Counted from the first letter of the stretch, positions 8,809 to 18,086 are shown. The stretch: DNA of 64,000 nt from WHSW01 sp963742205 (GCA_963742205.1 CAVUKZ010000005.1:1-64000), one strand, 5' to 3'. Translations and numbers: made by a program. Notes: generated from the sequence alone by a model not told the origin.

Positions 8809-10017
8809 CTAGCGCAGCGACCGAAACGCCGCGCGCACCTCGTCGACGAATAGGCCGGGCTCCTCCCAGGCCGCAAAGTGACCGCCCTTGTCGGCCTCGT
8901 TGAAGTAGCTGAGGTCGCTGCCATACGCGGCCTCGGCCCAGCTGCGCGGGGAAGCCCAGATCTCGCCGGGGAACGTCGTGAAGCCGACCGGAACGTTGAC
9001 CGGCGGGGGCGGCTGCTCGGCCGCTGCGGCCCGAGCCAGTTGGTCTTCCCAGTACGACCGCGCCGCCGAGGCGCCGGTGCCGGTCAGCCAATAGAGGCTG
9101 ATGTTGTCGACGATGTGCTCTCTGGTCAGGTTGCCCGTCGGGTTACCGTCGACGAAGGCGCCCGCGATCTTGTAGTAGCTGTCGGTGTCGTGGTCGAGCA
9201 GCCAGGCCGCCAGGGCGACCGGTGAATCGAGCGTTGCGTAGCCGACTGTCTGCGGGCGCGTCGCCATCTCGAGGAAGTAGCCGAAGCCGCTCTCCCGGAA
9301 CGTCCCGAACGCCTCGACCGCAGCGCGCTCTTGGTCGGACTCCTTCGGCAGTTGCTCGAAGATTCCGAGCGCTGCCGTGAGCAGATTCAGGTGGATGCCG
9401 GCCAGGCCCTCGGGGACCAGCCGGGCCATCAGGTCGGTGACCGCGGCGCCGACGTCGCCACCCTGGGCGACGTAGCGGTCGTAGCCGAGGCGGCGCATCA
9501 GCTCCCCCCAGGCGAGGGCCGTACGGCCGGAGTTCCAGCCGAGCTCGGCCGGCTCAGCGGAGAACCCGTACCCGGGCAGCGAGGGCAACACCAGGTGGAA
9601 GGCGTCCGCCGCGTCGCCACCGTGCGCGGTCGGGTCGGTGAGCGGTCCGACGGTCTCGAGTAGCTCGATGACCGAGCCGGGCCAGCCGTGCGTCATGACG
9701 AGCGGCAGAGCGTTCTCGTGCTGCGAGCGCACGTGGATGAAGTGGATGTCGACTCCGTCGATCTCGGTCTTGAACTGAGGGAGCGCGTTCAGTTTCGCCT
9801 CGCACGTGCGCCAGTCGTAATCCGTCTCCCAGTAGCTGGCGAGCGCCCGGGTAGTCGACAGTTGGACGCCCTGCGACCGATCGTCCACGAGCTCCCTGGA
9901 GGGCCAGCGCGTCGCGGCGACTCGTTGACGCAGGTCCTCCAGATCCGCCTCCGGGACCTCAACCTGGAAGGGACGGATCTCTGTGGTGCCCGTGGGCGTT
10001 TCGCTAGCTGCTGACAT
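8809..10017 (-). CDS. Epoxide hydrolase (microsomal-type, EHN domain)
   Basis: An alpha/beta-fold epoxide hydrolase that opens epoxides to diols through an ester intermediate. An N-terminal EHN domain (about residues 13-120) with VEVPEADLEDLRQRVAATRWP precedes the core. The oxyanion loop HGWPG is at 110-114, the nucleophile is D188 in GGDVGAAV, and the catalytic histidine is H380 in DKGGHFAAWEEP. The lid helices contain SLYWLTGT with a likely proton-donor tyrosine. The length of 402 residues is typical for the family. The ATG at 10017 has a purine-rich site (AAGGGGG) upstream. The natural substrate is not evident. Confidence 0.92.
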   Translation of the reverse strand: MSAASETPTGTTEIRPFQVEVPEADLEDLRQRVAATRWPSRELVDDRSQGVQLSTTRALASYWETDYDWRTCEAKLNALPQFKTEIDGVDIHFIHVRSQHENALPLVMTHGWPGSVIELLETVGPLTDPTAHGGDAADAFHLVLPSLPGYGFSAEPAELGWNSGRTALAWGELMRRLGYDRYVAQGGDVGAAVTDLMARLVPEGLAGIHLNLLTAALGIFEQLPKESDQERAAVEAFGTFRESGFGYFLEMATRPQTVGYATLDSPVALAAWLLDHDTDSYYKIAGAFVDGNPTGNLTREHIVDNISLYWLTGTGASAARSYWEDQLARAAAAEQPPPPVNVPVGFTTFPGEIWASPRSWAEAAYGSDLSYFNEADKGGHFAAWEEPGLFVDEVRAAFRSLR

Positions 10018-10113
10018 GGATCCCCCTTAAGGATCAGGCGCTCGGACTGAGAGCGAGGCCGGGCCGGCCGAGGGCCCGACCCGACCCTAACTCATTGCGA
10101 CCTGCCCTCAGCG

Positions 10114-10518
10114 CTACGGCGGCTCGCCGACGGCTCGCAGGGCACTCTCGCGATCCCAGAAGGCCTGCATCCGGACGATCTTGCCGCCGCGGAGGGTGAA
10201 GATGGTTCCGGCGGGCTGGTCGAGTTCGATCCCGTCGCGGCCTCGAAAATGCTCGATGCTGAGCGCCAGCACTCGTTGCGTATCGAGACTCCGAATCTCC
10301 TCCAGTTCGGAGCGGTGCTCGTCCCACGCGGCGTCAAACTCGCCGAACATTCGAGCCACCTCGTCTCGCCCGCGAGCCACTCTCGGAGCCGGCTGCTCGG
10401 GTGGTTCCTCGAACACGACGGCGGCATCGAAAAAGCTCAGCGAGGTCTCCGTGCCGATTCCACCCTCGTTGAAGGCCTGCATCGCCCGCCGCACTATCCC
10501 GACGTTCTCCTCCGACAT
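10114..10518 (-). CDS. SnoaL-like domain protein
   Basis: A 134-residue SnoaL/NTF2-fold protein. The start MSEENVGIVRRAMQAFNEGG is a hallmark opening of actinobacterial SnoaL-like proteins and sets the ATG at 10518. Later landmarks are the RGRDEVARMFGEFDAAWDEH helix and the strands VLALSIEHFRGRDGIEL and TIFTLRGGKIVRMQAFWDRE. It resembles the protein at 14299-14709 in this window. Proteins of this type are often small hydrolases, cyclases or ligand binders; no role can be fixed here. Active-site residues are not conserved enough across the fold to judge activity. Confidence 0.8.
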   Translation of the reverse strand: MSEENVGIVRRAMQAFNEGGIGTETSLSFFDAAVVFEEPPEQPAPRVARGRDEVARMFGEFDAAWDEHRSELEEIRSLDTQRVLALSIEHFRGRDGIELDQPAGTIFTLRGGKIVRMQAFWDRESALRAVGEPP

Positions 10519-10543
10519 CTCATCCCAGTGCGGTGGTGCCTGC

Positions 10544-11902
10544 TCAGCAGTGATGCTGGCTGTCCGAGCCCCCGCCACGACACCGGTTCGAGCCGGCGCC
10601 GCCCCGCAGCTCGTCCTTGCCGCTGCCGCCCTTGAGCGTGTCGTCGCCGCCCTGACCTCGGACCAGGTCGGCCCCCGCGCCGGCGCAGACGATGTCGTCG
10701 CCGCGCAGTCCGCGCACGCTGTCGTCCCCGCCCTTGGCGGCAATCACGTCGTCACCCGGCGTTCCACGCAGCTTGTCGGGTCCGCTGGTGCCGGCGATCG
10801 TCGCCCTTTGGCCGGCGCAGCTGAGCGCGCCGCCGCAATTCAGGGACTTACGCACGTCATCGGACATGGCGGTCAGTTGCTCGGCGTCGGCGGTCGGGAT
10901 CCCCTTTCCGCTTTGGGCGTTGACGCGGTTGATGAACACCGCAAGCTGGTTGCAGGCACGGGTGGGCGTGCCCGCGTTCAGGCCCTGCTGCGCGTTGGCG
11001 AGCGGCTTCAGCAGGACCGGCTCGACCGACGGCGGGAGATTGAGGTCCACGACCGATCCGATCAGGGTGGCAATCGTCGGCGTGTAGGTGATCGTGGCGA
11101 GGCCGGCGCCGGGCTGAACCGCGGTCCCGAAGAGGGTGCCGGGAGGCCCGTAGCCCGAGCCGCCGCCCCCACCACCACCGTTGACACCGGCGCCGCCGCC
11201 GTACCAGCCGCCACCGCCGCCCCCACCACTGTTGTTGTTGCCAGTGCTTGCGCTTCCACCGAGGCCGAACTGGCCCGCCTGCACGGTGCTGGCGCCCCCG
11301 GCGGTCTGCGTGCCGCCACCGCCGGCCGCGCCGCCCTGACACCCGTTGTCCCCGGCCAGACCCAGCAGTCCGCCGCCATTACCCCCGCGCTCCGGGGTGC
11401 TGTCGCATTGGAGGTTTGCCGATCCCCCGCCGCCGCCCGCGACGAGCGCGCGGTTCGCGAGCGCCGTGCCGCCGATGCGAATGTCCGTGGCACCGCCGCC
11501 GGCGTAGTCGACGAAGCCGCCGGCGCCGCCACCGTTGAAGCCCGGGACCTGGTTGTAGTTGGTGAACGGCGGAGAACCGCCAACGGTCACCTGGATCGAG
11601 GTGCCTGTCGTGACCGTGATCGTCGCCATGGCCCGACCGCCGAGGGACGGGCCGGTGATGGTGTCCCCGTGAAAGCCGCCACCCGATGCCCCATAGAGAT
11701 CGAAGGTCGCCTCGGTGATCCCGCGCGGGACGGTCCAGGTCTGCGGCCCGCCGCTGTAGCCGAAGGTCTCGGTGAACGCCGAGGCGGGCGCCGCAAGAGC
11801 CAGCATCCCGAGCATCGAGGTCGAGACCGCGACCACGGTCCGCCGCGTGCCCGTCGACGCGCTCACCTTCATGAGACAGCACAAACGCGTCACGGCGTTC
11901 AT
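10544..11902 (-). CDS. Secreted glycine-rich protein with C-terminal RTX repeats
   Basis: A secreted protein in three parts. A signal peptide (TVVAVSTSMLGMLALAAPASA) is followed by a long glycine-rich region (about residues 60-270) with runs such as GGGGGSAN and NNNSGGGGGGGWYGGG, typical of a glycine-rich beta-sandwich adhesin domain. A linker of about 80 residues follows, then RTX-type calcium-binding nonapeptides near the C terminus (GTPGDDVIAAKGGDDSVRGLRGDD). The ATG at 11902 has GGGAAGGGA upstream. It lies 74 bases after another RTX gene on the same strand, so the two may be cotranscribed. RTX repeats fold outside the cell when calcium binds; the ligand of the glycine-rich part is unknown. 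Confidence 0.8.
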   Translation of the reverse strand: MNAVTRLCCLMKVSASTGTRRTVVAVSTSMLGMLALAAPASAFTETFGYSGGPQTWTVPRGITEATFDLYGASGGGFHGDTITGPSLGGRAMATITVTTGTSIQVTVGGSPPFTNYNQVPGFNGGGAGGFVDYAGGGATDIRIGGTALANRALVAGGGGGSANLQCDSTPERGGNGGGLLGLAGDNGCQGGAAGGGGTQTAGGASTVQAGQFGLGGSASTGNNNSGGGGGGGWYGGGAGVNGGGGGGGSGYGPPGTLFGTAVQPGAGLATITYTPTIATLIGSVVDLNLPPSVEPVLLKPLANAQQGLNAGTPTRACNQLAVFINRVNAQSGKGIPTADAEQLTAMSDDVRKSLNCGGALSCAGQRATIAGTSGPDKLRGTPGDDVIAAKGGDDSVRGLRGDDIVCAGAGADLVRGQGGDDTLKGGSGKDELRGGAGSNRCRGGGSDSQHHC

Positions 11903-11976
11903 CTGAGATTCCCTTCCCTCGGCCCCGTGGTCTCCTGGCGTTCCGAGGCTATCGCTCGGGGCCGAGCGCGGTTGGC

Positions 11977-12723
11977 TCAGGCGCCCTCACAGCGCGGGTC
12001 GACGTCGTCATTCGGGTCGGCCTTGACCTCGTCGCGACCTTCGCCGCACTCGACAACGTCCTCGCCGTCGTTGTCGTCGACGTCGATCCTGTCGGCGCCC
12101 GCACCACCCCGGACCACGTCCTTGTCGTCGGATTGGGGATCGCGAAGCCGGTCGTCCCCGGCCTGACCTTCGAGGACGTCGTCGCCGGCACCGCCGTCGG
12201 CCACGTCGTCGCCGGCGTCCGCCTGCACCTTGTCATCGCCCGCGTTGCCCTCGAGGCGATCGTCCTTGCGCTCACCCCGCAGCGCGTCGTCGCCGTGCCC
12301 GCCGCTGTAGTCCCCGGGCGCGGGCCTGACGGCGGCCCGGCCGACGAGAGAATCGTCGTCATCGCCCCCGGCGACGACGCCCTGGCCCATCAGCGTGATT
12401 CTGTCCCTTCCGTCCCCTCCGTCGAGCTTGTTGAACTCGTCGACGTTGCCGTCCACCATCTGGTCGTCGCCGGACCCTCCGAAGAGCACGTCGTTGCCGA
12501 GGTTGCCGGTGACGGCATCATCTCCCTCGCCGGCCATGATCGCGTCGTCGCCGCCCAGGCCATCGATCGTGTTCGCGCGGGTGCTGCCGAAGATCTCGTC
12601 GCCACCGGAAGTCCCCAGACACAGCACCGAACTGCACTCGATGCTGGCTGCGCCCGCGACCGCCGCCACATAGAGCGCGACAGTGGCCGTCCCACCGATC
12701 ACCACAAGCTTTAGCCGGGGCAT
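11977..12723 (-). CDS. Secreted RTX-repeat calcium-binding protein
   Basis: A 248-residue exported protein made almost entirely of hemolysin-type (RTX) calcium-binding repeats. After a signal peptide (LKLVVIGGTATVALYVAAVAGAAS) come repeats such as GLGGDDAIMAGEGDD, GNLGNDVLFGGSGDD and GGAGDDVLEGQAGDD, matching GGxGxDxUx. The last 60 residues are unusually acidic (DVDDNDGEDVVECGEGRDE). The ATG at 12723 has AAAGGGAGG upstream and a fair promoter lies further up. No catalytic domain is attached, so it is likely structural or a calcium buffer at the surface. No type I secretion genes are near; export is probably by Sec. Confidence 0.85.
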   Translation of the reverse strand: MPRLKLVVIGGTATVALYVAAVAGAASIECSSVLCLGTSGGDEIFGSTRANTIDGLGGDDAIMAGEGDDAVTGNLGNDVLFGGSGDDQMVDGNVDEFNKLDGGDGRDRITLMGQGVVAGGDDDDSLVGRAAVRPAPGDYSGGHGDDALRGERKDDRLEGNAGDDKVQADAGDDVADGGAGDDVLEGQAGDDRLRDPQSDDKDVVRGGAGADRIDVDDNDGEDVVECGEGRDEVKADPNDDVDPRCEGA

Positions 12724-12753
12724 GCGCCTCCCTTTCGTCGACCCTCGCGGGTT

Positions 12754-12782
12754 ACGGTAATCGGTCAGGCACGGCGACGCAA
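12754..12782 (-). promoter_or_regulatory. Candidate promoter for the RTX gene pair
   Basis: On the minus strand TTGCGT (12777-12782) and TACCGT (12754-12759) are separated by 17 bases, about 30 bases upstream of the ATG at 12723. Confidence 0.45.
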
Positions 12783-12856
12783 TGTGGTGCACCCGCACGG
12801 AAAGCGCGCCTTCCGCGGCGCCCGGATCGATATTCGGTGCCCTAGGCTCGGCGCCT

Positions 12857-14288
12857 GTGTCCTCGCCGTTGACCCGCCGGGAGATCCTCAAGGGCGCCGC
12901 GGTCGGCTTGGGCGCGCTCGGTGCCGGCGCGACTCTGGCCGCACCCGCCCGAGCCGCCAAGCGAGACCGCGTCGCCGTCATCGGCGCGGGCGCCGGCGGC
13001 ATTGCCGCCGCGTACTTCCTCGCCGGCGAATACGACGTCGACGTCTTCGAAGCGCGCTCGCGGATCGGCGGACACTGCGACTCGCGGACCATCGACTACA
13101 AGGGGCATCCCGTCACCGTCGATCTCGGGGCGCAGTTCTTCCATCCCGACACCCACCCGCTCTACGTCACGCTGCTCGAGGAGGTCGGCCTGTACGACCC
13201 CGCGAACCCCAACTCGCGCCAGACGCCGCGTGTCGCCGGGCAGCCTGTGCGTGTTCGGTATGACCGGCGGCGGCCCGCCGCGGTTCACGTCGACCCGTCC
13301 GCTCGACACGCTGCCCAACGCGCTCGGGTTCGCCTCCTTCACCCAGCTCGCGCGGCAGGCGATCCTCGACGGGCTGGCCTGGGAGACCACCGTCGATGAG
13401 TGGATCGTGGCGCTGCCGCTGGACCCGGCGTTCAAGGCAGACGTGCTGTATCCGTGGATCACCGCGACCATCGGGTGCTCGCGGGCCGACGCCGAGCGCG
13501 TCTCGGCGCGCTCGATCCTGCAGACCTTCGCGCTCGCGTTCCCGCCCGAGCCCACCTCGGGCGCCACGACGTACAACTCGAGGATCGGCCTCCAAGGCAA
13601 TCTTCGGCGGCTGCTGGATCGCGTGCCCGCGGCGCGTGTCCACCAGAACTCATCGGTGCGTGCCCTGTCCCGGAGCAGCGACGGCTGGACGCTGCGCACG
13701 CCCGGCGGCCGGCGGGGTCCGTACCGGTACGTGGTGATCAACGCGCCGCCGCGCATCAGTCGCAAGCTGCTGCGGCCGCTGTCCGCGTTCCGCGACGTCA
13801 CCGCGCTGCTCGACCGGTACAGGTACTTCGAGTCGCGCCTGCTGATCCACAAGGACCCGGCCTACGCGTTCCGCGAGCGGACGTACTGGACCGCCTACAA
13901 CGCGGGGGTCGACGGACGCAAGTGCGAGGGCAGTGTGTGGGTCGGGGCCCTGCACGATCCCCTGCCGTCGGGCGCGACGGTCGACGTGTTCAAGTCCTGG
14001 GCCCAGCGACGGCGCGCCGATCCCAAGCGCATCGTTCTGGAGCGGCGCTTCAAGCACCCCCTGATCACCCCGCGCGCCATCGCGGCCGCCCGAGCGCTGC
14101 GTCCACTGCAGGGCCGCCATGGGCTCTACTTCAGCGGCACGCACACGACCGGCACCGACCTTCAGGAAACAGCTGTCTACTCGGCCATGCAGGTGGCCGA
14201 GGCGCTGGCGCCGACCAGCCCAAAGCTCGCCGCCCTGCAGGCGCGGATGCGAGTCAACGGGATCGACGGGATCTCCTACGACCTATAG
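12857..14288 (+). CDS. Tat-exported flavin amine oxidase, frameshifted
   Basis: A FAD-dependent amine oxidase-type protein that probably oxidises an amine or a carotenoid-like substrate outside the membrane. The GTG at 12857 gives a twin-arginine signal (LTRREILKGAAVGLGALGAG). The FAD motif VAVIGAGAGGIAAAYFLAGEYDVDVFEA and the SRIGGHCDS loop follow. The frame breaks near 13240: one base too many in the GGGC run turns GSLCVFGMTGGGPP into nonsense. The second part runs without a break to 14288 and ends with the FAD-contacting segment GLYFSGTHTTGTDLQETAVYSA. Total length of about 477 residues is normal. A TAGGCT element at 12843 suggests a very short leader. Substrate unknown. Confidence 0.82.
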
Positions 14289-14298
14289 CTCGCCTGAG

Positions 14299-14709
14299 CT
14301 ACTCCTCAAGCCCCGCGGCCTCGAGGGCTTCGGCGGGGTTGACGTACCCCTGCATGCGAACGATGCGCCCGTCGCGCAGATCGACGATGGCCGCGGTGTC
14401 GATCACGATCTCGACCCCGCTGCCCTTGCCGCGCTGGTACTCGCGGTGGAGGACAACGACCCGGTCACCGGCATCGATGAACTCTCGCGGCTCGATCCGG
14501 TGCTCATCCCATACGTCCTGGTCCTCCATGTCGAAGGCCTGACTGATCTCGCCTGGTCCACGCAGGATCTTCCCTTCCTCGAGGCCCCCGACGCTCCCAT
14601 GCAGCTCGACGTTCGGATCGATCAGATCCGCATCCGTGATCCCGGGCCAATCCCTGCGCCCCAAGAAGTCAAGTGCACGCTTCACGATCTCCACGTTCTC
14701 CTGCGACAT
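14299..14709 (-). CDS. SnoaL-like domain protein
   Basis: An intact 136-residue SnoaL/NTF2-fold protein with the typical opening MSQENVEIVKRALDFLGRRD. Helix RGPGEISQAFDMEDQDVWDEH and strands EFIDAGDRVVVLHREYQRGK and IVDLRDGRIVRMQGYVNPAEAL complete the cone fold. It is a distant paralogue of the protein at 10114-10518. It lies convergent with the amine oxidase gene, with only ten bases between the stops. No substrate or partner can be named. Confidence 0.82.
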   Translation of the reverse strand: MSQENVEIVKRALDFLGRRDWPGITDADLIDPNVELHGSVGGLEEGKILRGPGEISQAFDMEDQDVWDEHRIEPREFIDAGDRVVVLHREYQRGKGSGVEIVIDTAAIVDLRDGRIVRMQGYVNPAEALEAAGLEE

Positions 14710-14819
14710 CGCCCGCGCAGTATCGCGCGGAATGTAGCCGGCCTGGCCGGCGTCGCGCTCACGGTGCCCAGGAATCTGGGATGGACAGGGCGGCTGCGGC
14801 GGCGCACAGTTGTCCGACC

Positions 14820-15389
14820 ATGAGAAAGATCATCAATTCCACGTACATCTCCCTCGAGGGTGTGGTCGAGCGTCCGCACGAGTGGCCGTCGGTCGGTGAC
14901 CGCGGAACCAAGGGCGACGAGATTCAGGCCGAGCTCCTCCTTGCATGCGATGCCCTGCTGATGGGCCGCCGCACCTACGAAGGCTTCGCGCCGGTCTGGC
15001 CAACGCGCTCGGGTGACCCGGTGAGCGACCGCATCAACTCGATGAAGAAATACGTCGTCTCCTCGAACCTGACCGATCCGGAGTGGGCCAACACCTCGGT
15101 CATCAGCGGGAACCCGGTCGACGAGATCAGACGCCTCAAGGAAGCGCCCGGCCGCGACATCGTCCAATACGGCTTCGGGCGGCTGTCGTCCACGATGCTC
15201 GAACACGGACTTCTCGACGAGCTGCGCCTCTGGGTGTACCCCCTGTTCGTGGGGGACACCGGGCCCGACGACCTCCTCCAGCCTCACGTCCGCCGAGCCA
15301 GCCTGGAGCTCACCGACACGTCGCGCCTCGAGAACGGCGTCGTGATCCTCAGCTACCAGGTGTCGGCCGCTGACGGCGACCGAAAGTGA
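14820..15389 (+). CDS. Dihydrofolate reductase-family protein (RibD C-terminal fold)
   Basis: A 189-residue protein of the DHFR/RibD C-terminal domain family, NADPH-dependent reductases of uncertain substrate common in actinobacteria. The start MRKIINSTYISLEGVVERPHEW has the family's short first strand and the (S)LDGVxxxP motif. Next are DALLMGRRTYEGFAPVWPT, KYVVSSNLTDPEWANTSVI and DIVQYGFGRLSSTMLEHGLLDELRLWVYPLFVG. The ATG at 14820 starts directly on the conserved strand. A relative, at 30394-30948, is coupled to an ECF sigma factor. It is unlikely to be the housekeeping DHFR because it lacks that enzyme's folate-binding signature. Confidence 0.87.
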   Translation: MRKIINSTYISLEGVVERPHEWPSVGDRGTKGDEIQAELLLACDALLMGRRTYEGFAPVWPTRSGDPVSDRINSMKKYVVSSNLTDPEWANTSVISGNPVDEIRRLKEAPGRDIVQYGFGRLSSTMLEHGLLDELRLWVYPLFVGDTGPDDLLQPHVRRASLELTDTSRLENGVVILSYQVSAADGDRK

Positions 15390-15508
15390 AAGCCCCCGCT
15401 CCCCGCCGTACCCAATTTATACCGCTTCGGAGGCCCTCATGAGGTCCCGGATCGTTCCGCATAATCGCCCGCCGAAGCACCGGAACCAGGGAAACGGAAG
15501 GACGCTAT

Positions 15509-17017
15509 ATGCCTGAAATGAACGAACACGCAGTGGTGATCGCCGGCGGTGGTCCGACAGGGCTGATGTTGGGCGGCGAGTTGGGCTTGGCGGGCGTCGA
15601 CGTTGCGATCGTCGAGCGCCGCGCCAGCCAGGAGCTGGCCGGCTCGCGCGCGGGCGGCCTGCTCTCGCGCACGATCGAGGTCCTGGATCAGCGCGGAATC
15701 GCCGATCGGTTCCTCTCGGAGGGACAGCAGGTCCAGGTCGCCGCGTTCGCCGGGACGAAGTTGGACATCAGCGATTTCCCCACCCGGCATCCATACGGGC
15801 TCGGGCTCTGGCAGAACCACATCGAGCGCATCCTGGCCGGCTGGGTCGGCGAGCTGCCGGTGACGTTCTACCGCGGACGAGAGGTAACCGGGCTCGCGCA
15901 GGACGACACCGGCGTCGACGTCGAGCTGTCCGACGGCCAGTCGCTGCGGGCGCAGTACCTCGCCGGGTGCGACGGAGGACGCAGCCTGGTCCGGAAGGCC
16001 GCCGGGATCGAGTTCCCCGGCTGGGATCCGACTACCAGCGCCCTGATCGCCGAGGCCGAGATGGCCGAGGAGCCTGAACTCGGCGTCCGCCACGACGACC
16101 GCGGTACCCATGGCATCGGCAGGGCGGAGTACGAGATCCGCGACGGCGAGGTCGTCTTCGCGGACAGCGGTCCGGTGCGGGTCATGGTGACCGAAGCGCA
16201 CCCCGAGCACACGAGCGAGCCCACCCTGCGCGATCTCAGCGAGGCGCTGATCGACGTGTACGGGACCGATTACGGGATTCACAGCCCGACCTCGCTCTCC
16301 AGGTTCACCGATACGACCCGGCAGGCCGCGACCTACCGCCAGGGACGGGTCCTGCTGGCCGGCGACGCCGCACACGTGCACGCCCCGGACGGTGGGCAGG
16401 GCCTCAACACCGGCGTGCAGGATGCGGTGAATCTGGGATGGAAGCTGGCCCAGGTGGTGAACGGGACATCCCCGGAAATCCTCCTGGACACCTACCACGC
16501 CGAGCGACACCCGGTCGGCGCCCGCGTGCTGCGCAACACGATGGCGATGGTCGCGCTTCGCCGCCCGGACGAACGCACGAAGGCCCTGGGCGAGACCATC
16601 GCCGAGCTCCTCGAAAGCGACGAGCCGCGCAGGCGGCTGGCCGCGGAGATGTCCGGTCTTGGCATTCATTACGACCTCGGCGAGGGGCACCCCCTGCTGG
16701 GACGCCGCATGCCCGATCTCGACCTGGTCACCGCTGACGGTCCGCTGCGGGTCTTCGCCCTGCTGCACGACGCCCGGCCGACGCTGCTCAACCTCGGCGA
16801 GCCCGACGCGTTCGACCTCGCTGCATGGGCGGATCGGGTTCAGGTGATCGACGCCGAGTACGACGGTGCGTGGGAGCTTCCGGCGCTCGGGGAGGTCACT
16901 GCTCCGGCCGCGGTGTTGATTCGGCCCGACGGATACGTGGCCTGGGTTGGAGACCGCGGCCGGCAGGGGCTCGATGTCGCGCTCACCACCTGGTTTGGAG
17001 TGCCCGTGACGGCGTAG
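15509..17017 (+). CDS. FAD-dependent aromatic monooxygenase (PHBH type)
   Basis: A class A flavoprotein hydroxylase of 502 residues. It has the three family fingerprints: the dinucleotide motif VVIAGGGPTGLMLGGELGLAGVDVAIVER near the start, the DG motif in LAGCDGGRSLVRKAAGI, and the GD motif in VLLAGDAAHVHAPDGGQGLNTGVQDA. A C-terminal thioredoxin-like domain without a CxxC (about residues 395-502) is typical of polyketide hydroxylases and rifampicin-type monooxygenases. The ATG at 15509 has GAAGGA upstream. No polyketide genes lie near, so detoxification or inactivation of an aromatic compound is a reasonable inference. Confidence 0.92.
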   Translation: MPEMNEHAVVIAGGGPTGLMLGGELGLAGVDVAIVERRASQELAGSRAGGLLSRTIEVLDQRGIADRFLSEGQQVQVAAFAGTKLDISDFPTRHPYGLGLWQNHIERILAGWVGELPVTFYRGREVTGLAQDDTGVDVELSDGQSLRAQYLAGCDGGRSLVRKAAGIEFPGWDPTTSALIAEAEMAEEPELGVRHDDRGTHGIGRAEYEIRDGEVVFADSGPVRVMVTEAHPEHTSEPTLRDLSEALIDVYGTDYGIHSPTSLSRFTDTTRQAATYRQGRVLLAGDAAHVHAPDGGQGLNTGVQDAVNLGWKLAQVVNGTSPEILLDTYHAERHPVGARVLRNTMAMVALRRPDERTKALGETIAELLESDEPRRRLAAEMSGLGIHYDLGEGHPLLGRRMPDLDLVTADGPLRVFALLHDARPTLLNLGEPDAFDLAAWADRVQVIDAEYDGAWELPALGEVTAPAAVLIRPDGYVAWVGDRGRQGLDVALTTWFGVPVTA

Positions 17018-17053
17018 CGCGACCTGGGAAGCGGATAGCGGTGGAAAGACAAA

Positions 17054-17071
17054 GGCCCGCCGAAGCGGGCC
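17054..17071. terminator. Bidirectional hairpin terminator
   Basis: GGCCCGC-CGAA-GCGGGCC, a perfect 7-bp stem with a CGAA tetraloop, lies between the monooxygenase and the convergent secreted-protein gene, with AAAGACAAA on one side. Confidence 0.7.
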
Positions 17072-17102
17072 CTCGTCCTCCGTCAAACGCCTGCGTCGCG
17101 AT

Positions 17103-17963
17103 TCAGTTGGTCGCGGTGACCTTGAACAGCGGCTGGTAGCCGGTCGAGCAGCCAGCGTCGAGCCTGAACGTGCCAGTGCCCAGCGAACCGTCGCAGTAGG
17201 CGCCGTCCCACGAGCTGTTCGCGTACGCGTCGTCCGGGGTCGGCAGCGTGCCGATGGTCGCTTCGCCCACGGGCGTGCTCGCGTCGCCATCACCGAGGCC
17301 GACGTTGAGGCTGTCGTAGCCACAACCGCCGGAGCTCGAGAAGCACGGAGCGCTCTCGCCGACCGGCTCGTAGCCGTGGTGCGTGGTGTTGTACTCGACC
17401 GAGATGATCGCCTTCGCGGGCAGGTCGAGGCTGCCGAGGCCGCCAGTGATCCGGAACGCGCGGCCGTTGTAGCAGTGGTCGTCCTTCACCGAGTACCACT
17501 TGCCGGCGTCGACACCGGTGCAGTGGCTGAAGTTCGCGCTCGGCCGGTACGGGACGTCATACGTGTGGGTGACGGCGCCCAGGAGCCGCCCGGGCTCATC
17601 GTTGTTGGCCACCCGATAGACGTTGAACCTGATCGGGAGCGAGAACTTGCTGCGCGGCATCGTCGAGCAGTCCTTGGTGCCCACCCCGCCGCTCTGGCAT
17701 CCCCAGCTGCTCATCGTCACCGTGAGCCTCGGGTTGTGCTTTGCGGTCCCGGCGAAGGCGACCTGGCCGCCGAGCTCCGAGGTCGACGTCGCCTCGAACC
17801 CCTGGCTGGGGACGTTCCCCGGCAGCGGCGTCCCGTTGTCGTAGACGGTCGCGGCATTGGCGGCCGACGCGCTCGCGAGCGCGAACAGCGCGCTGACGCC
17901 CACGGCCGCCGCGATCGAAGCGCCCGTGACGCCTTTTCGCGACTTGAACAGTTTGCTGAGCAT
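17103..17963 (-). CDS. Secreted cysteine-containing protein of unknown function
   Basis: A 286-residue exported protein. The start MLSKLFKSRKGVTGASIAAAVGVSALFALASASAANA is a long signal peptide with a basic n-region, cut near ANAA. The mature part is all-beta in character with about ten cysteines (for example SSWGCQSGG, TKDCSTM, NFSHCTGVD, DDHCYNGR, GGCGYDS, GAYCDGS, DAGCSTGY), enough for four or five disulfide bonds. No catalytic motif is seen. The ATG at 17963 follows AAAAGGAAC. It stands alone between two hairpin terminators and an AT-rich upstream region, so it is probably separately and strongly expressed. Confidence 0.75.
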   Translation of the reverse strand: MLSKLFKSRKGVTGASIAAAVGVSALFALASASAANAATVYDNGTPLPGNVPSQGFEATSTSELGGQVAFAGTAKHNPRLTVTMSSWGCQSGGVGTKDCSTMPRSKFSLPIRFNVYRVANNDEPGRLLGAVTHTYDVPYRPSANFSHCTGVDAGKWYSVKDDHCYNGRAFRITGGLGSLDLPAKAIISVEYNTTHHGYEPVGESAPCFSSSGGCGYDSLNVGLGDGDASTPVGEATIGTLPTPDDAYANSSWDGAYCDGSLGTGTFRLDAGCSTGYQPLFKVTATN

Positions 17964-18057
17964 TGGTCTTTGTTCCTTTTCGTGTTCCGGTTTGATCGGG
18001 CGGGATTGCCCGACCGCGGCAGCGAATGCGTGCTTCGTTAGTGCTGCTGCGTTCAAT

Positions 18058-18086
18058 GTTGTAGCATAATCTTTAGAACAATGCAA
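18058..18086 (-). promoter_or_regulatory. Candidate promoter for the secreted cysteine-rich protein
   Basis: On the minus strand TTGCAT (18081-18086) and TACAAC (18058-18063) are 17 bases apart in a stretch far more AT-rich than its surroundings. The predicted leader is about 90 bases. Confidence 0.45.

Noticed and set aside
10181..12166. A 661-codon open frame on the plus strand
   Set aside because: It lies opposite the SnoaL, glycine-rich and RTX genes. Its residues are the reverse image of glycine- and aspartate-rich repeats.
10600..12600. Possible tandem DNA repeat or CRISPR-like array
   Set aside because: The periodicity comes from codons of glycine-rich and RTX repeats. Unit sequences are degenerate and there are no spacers.
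15437..17323. A 628-codon open frame on the minus strand
   Set aside because: It is antisense to the full flavin monooxygenase gene, has no family features and is rich in the residues expected from a mirrored GC-rich gene.
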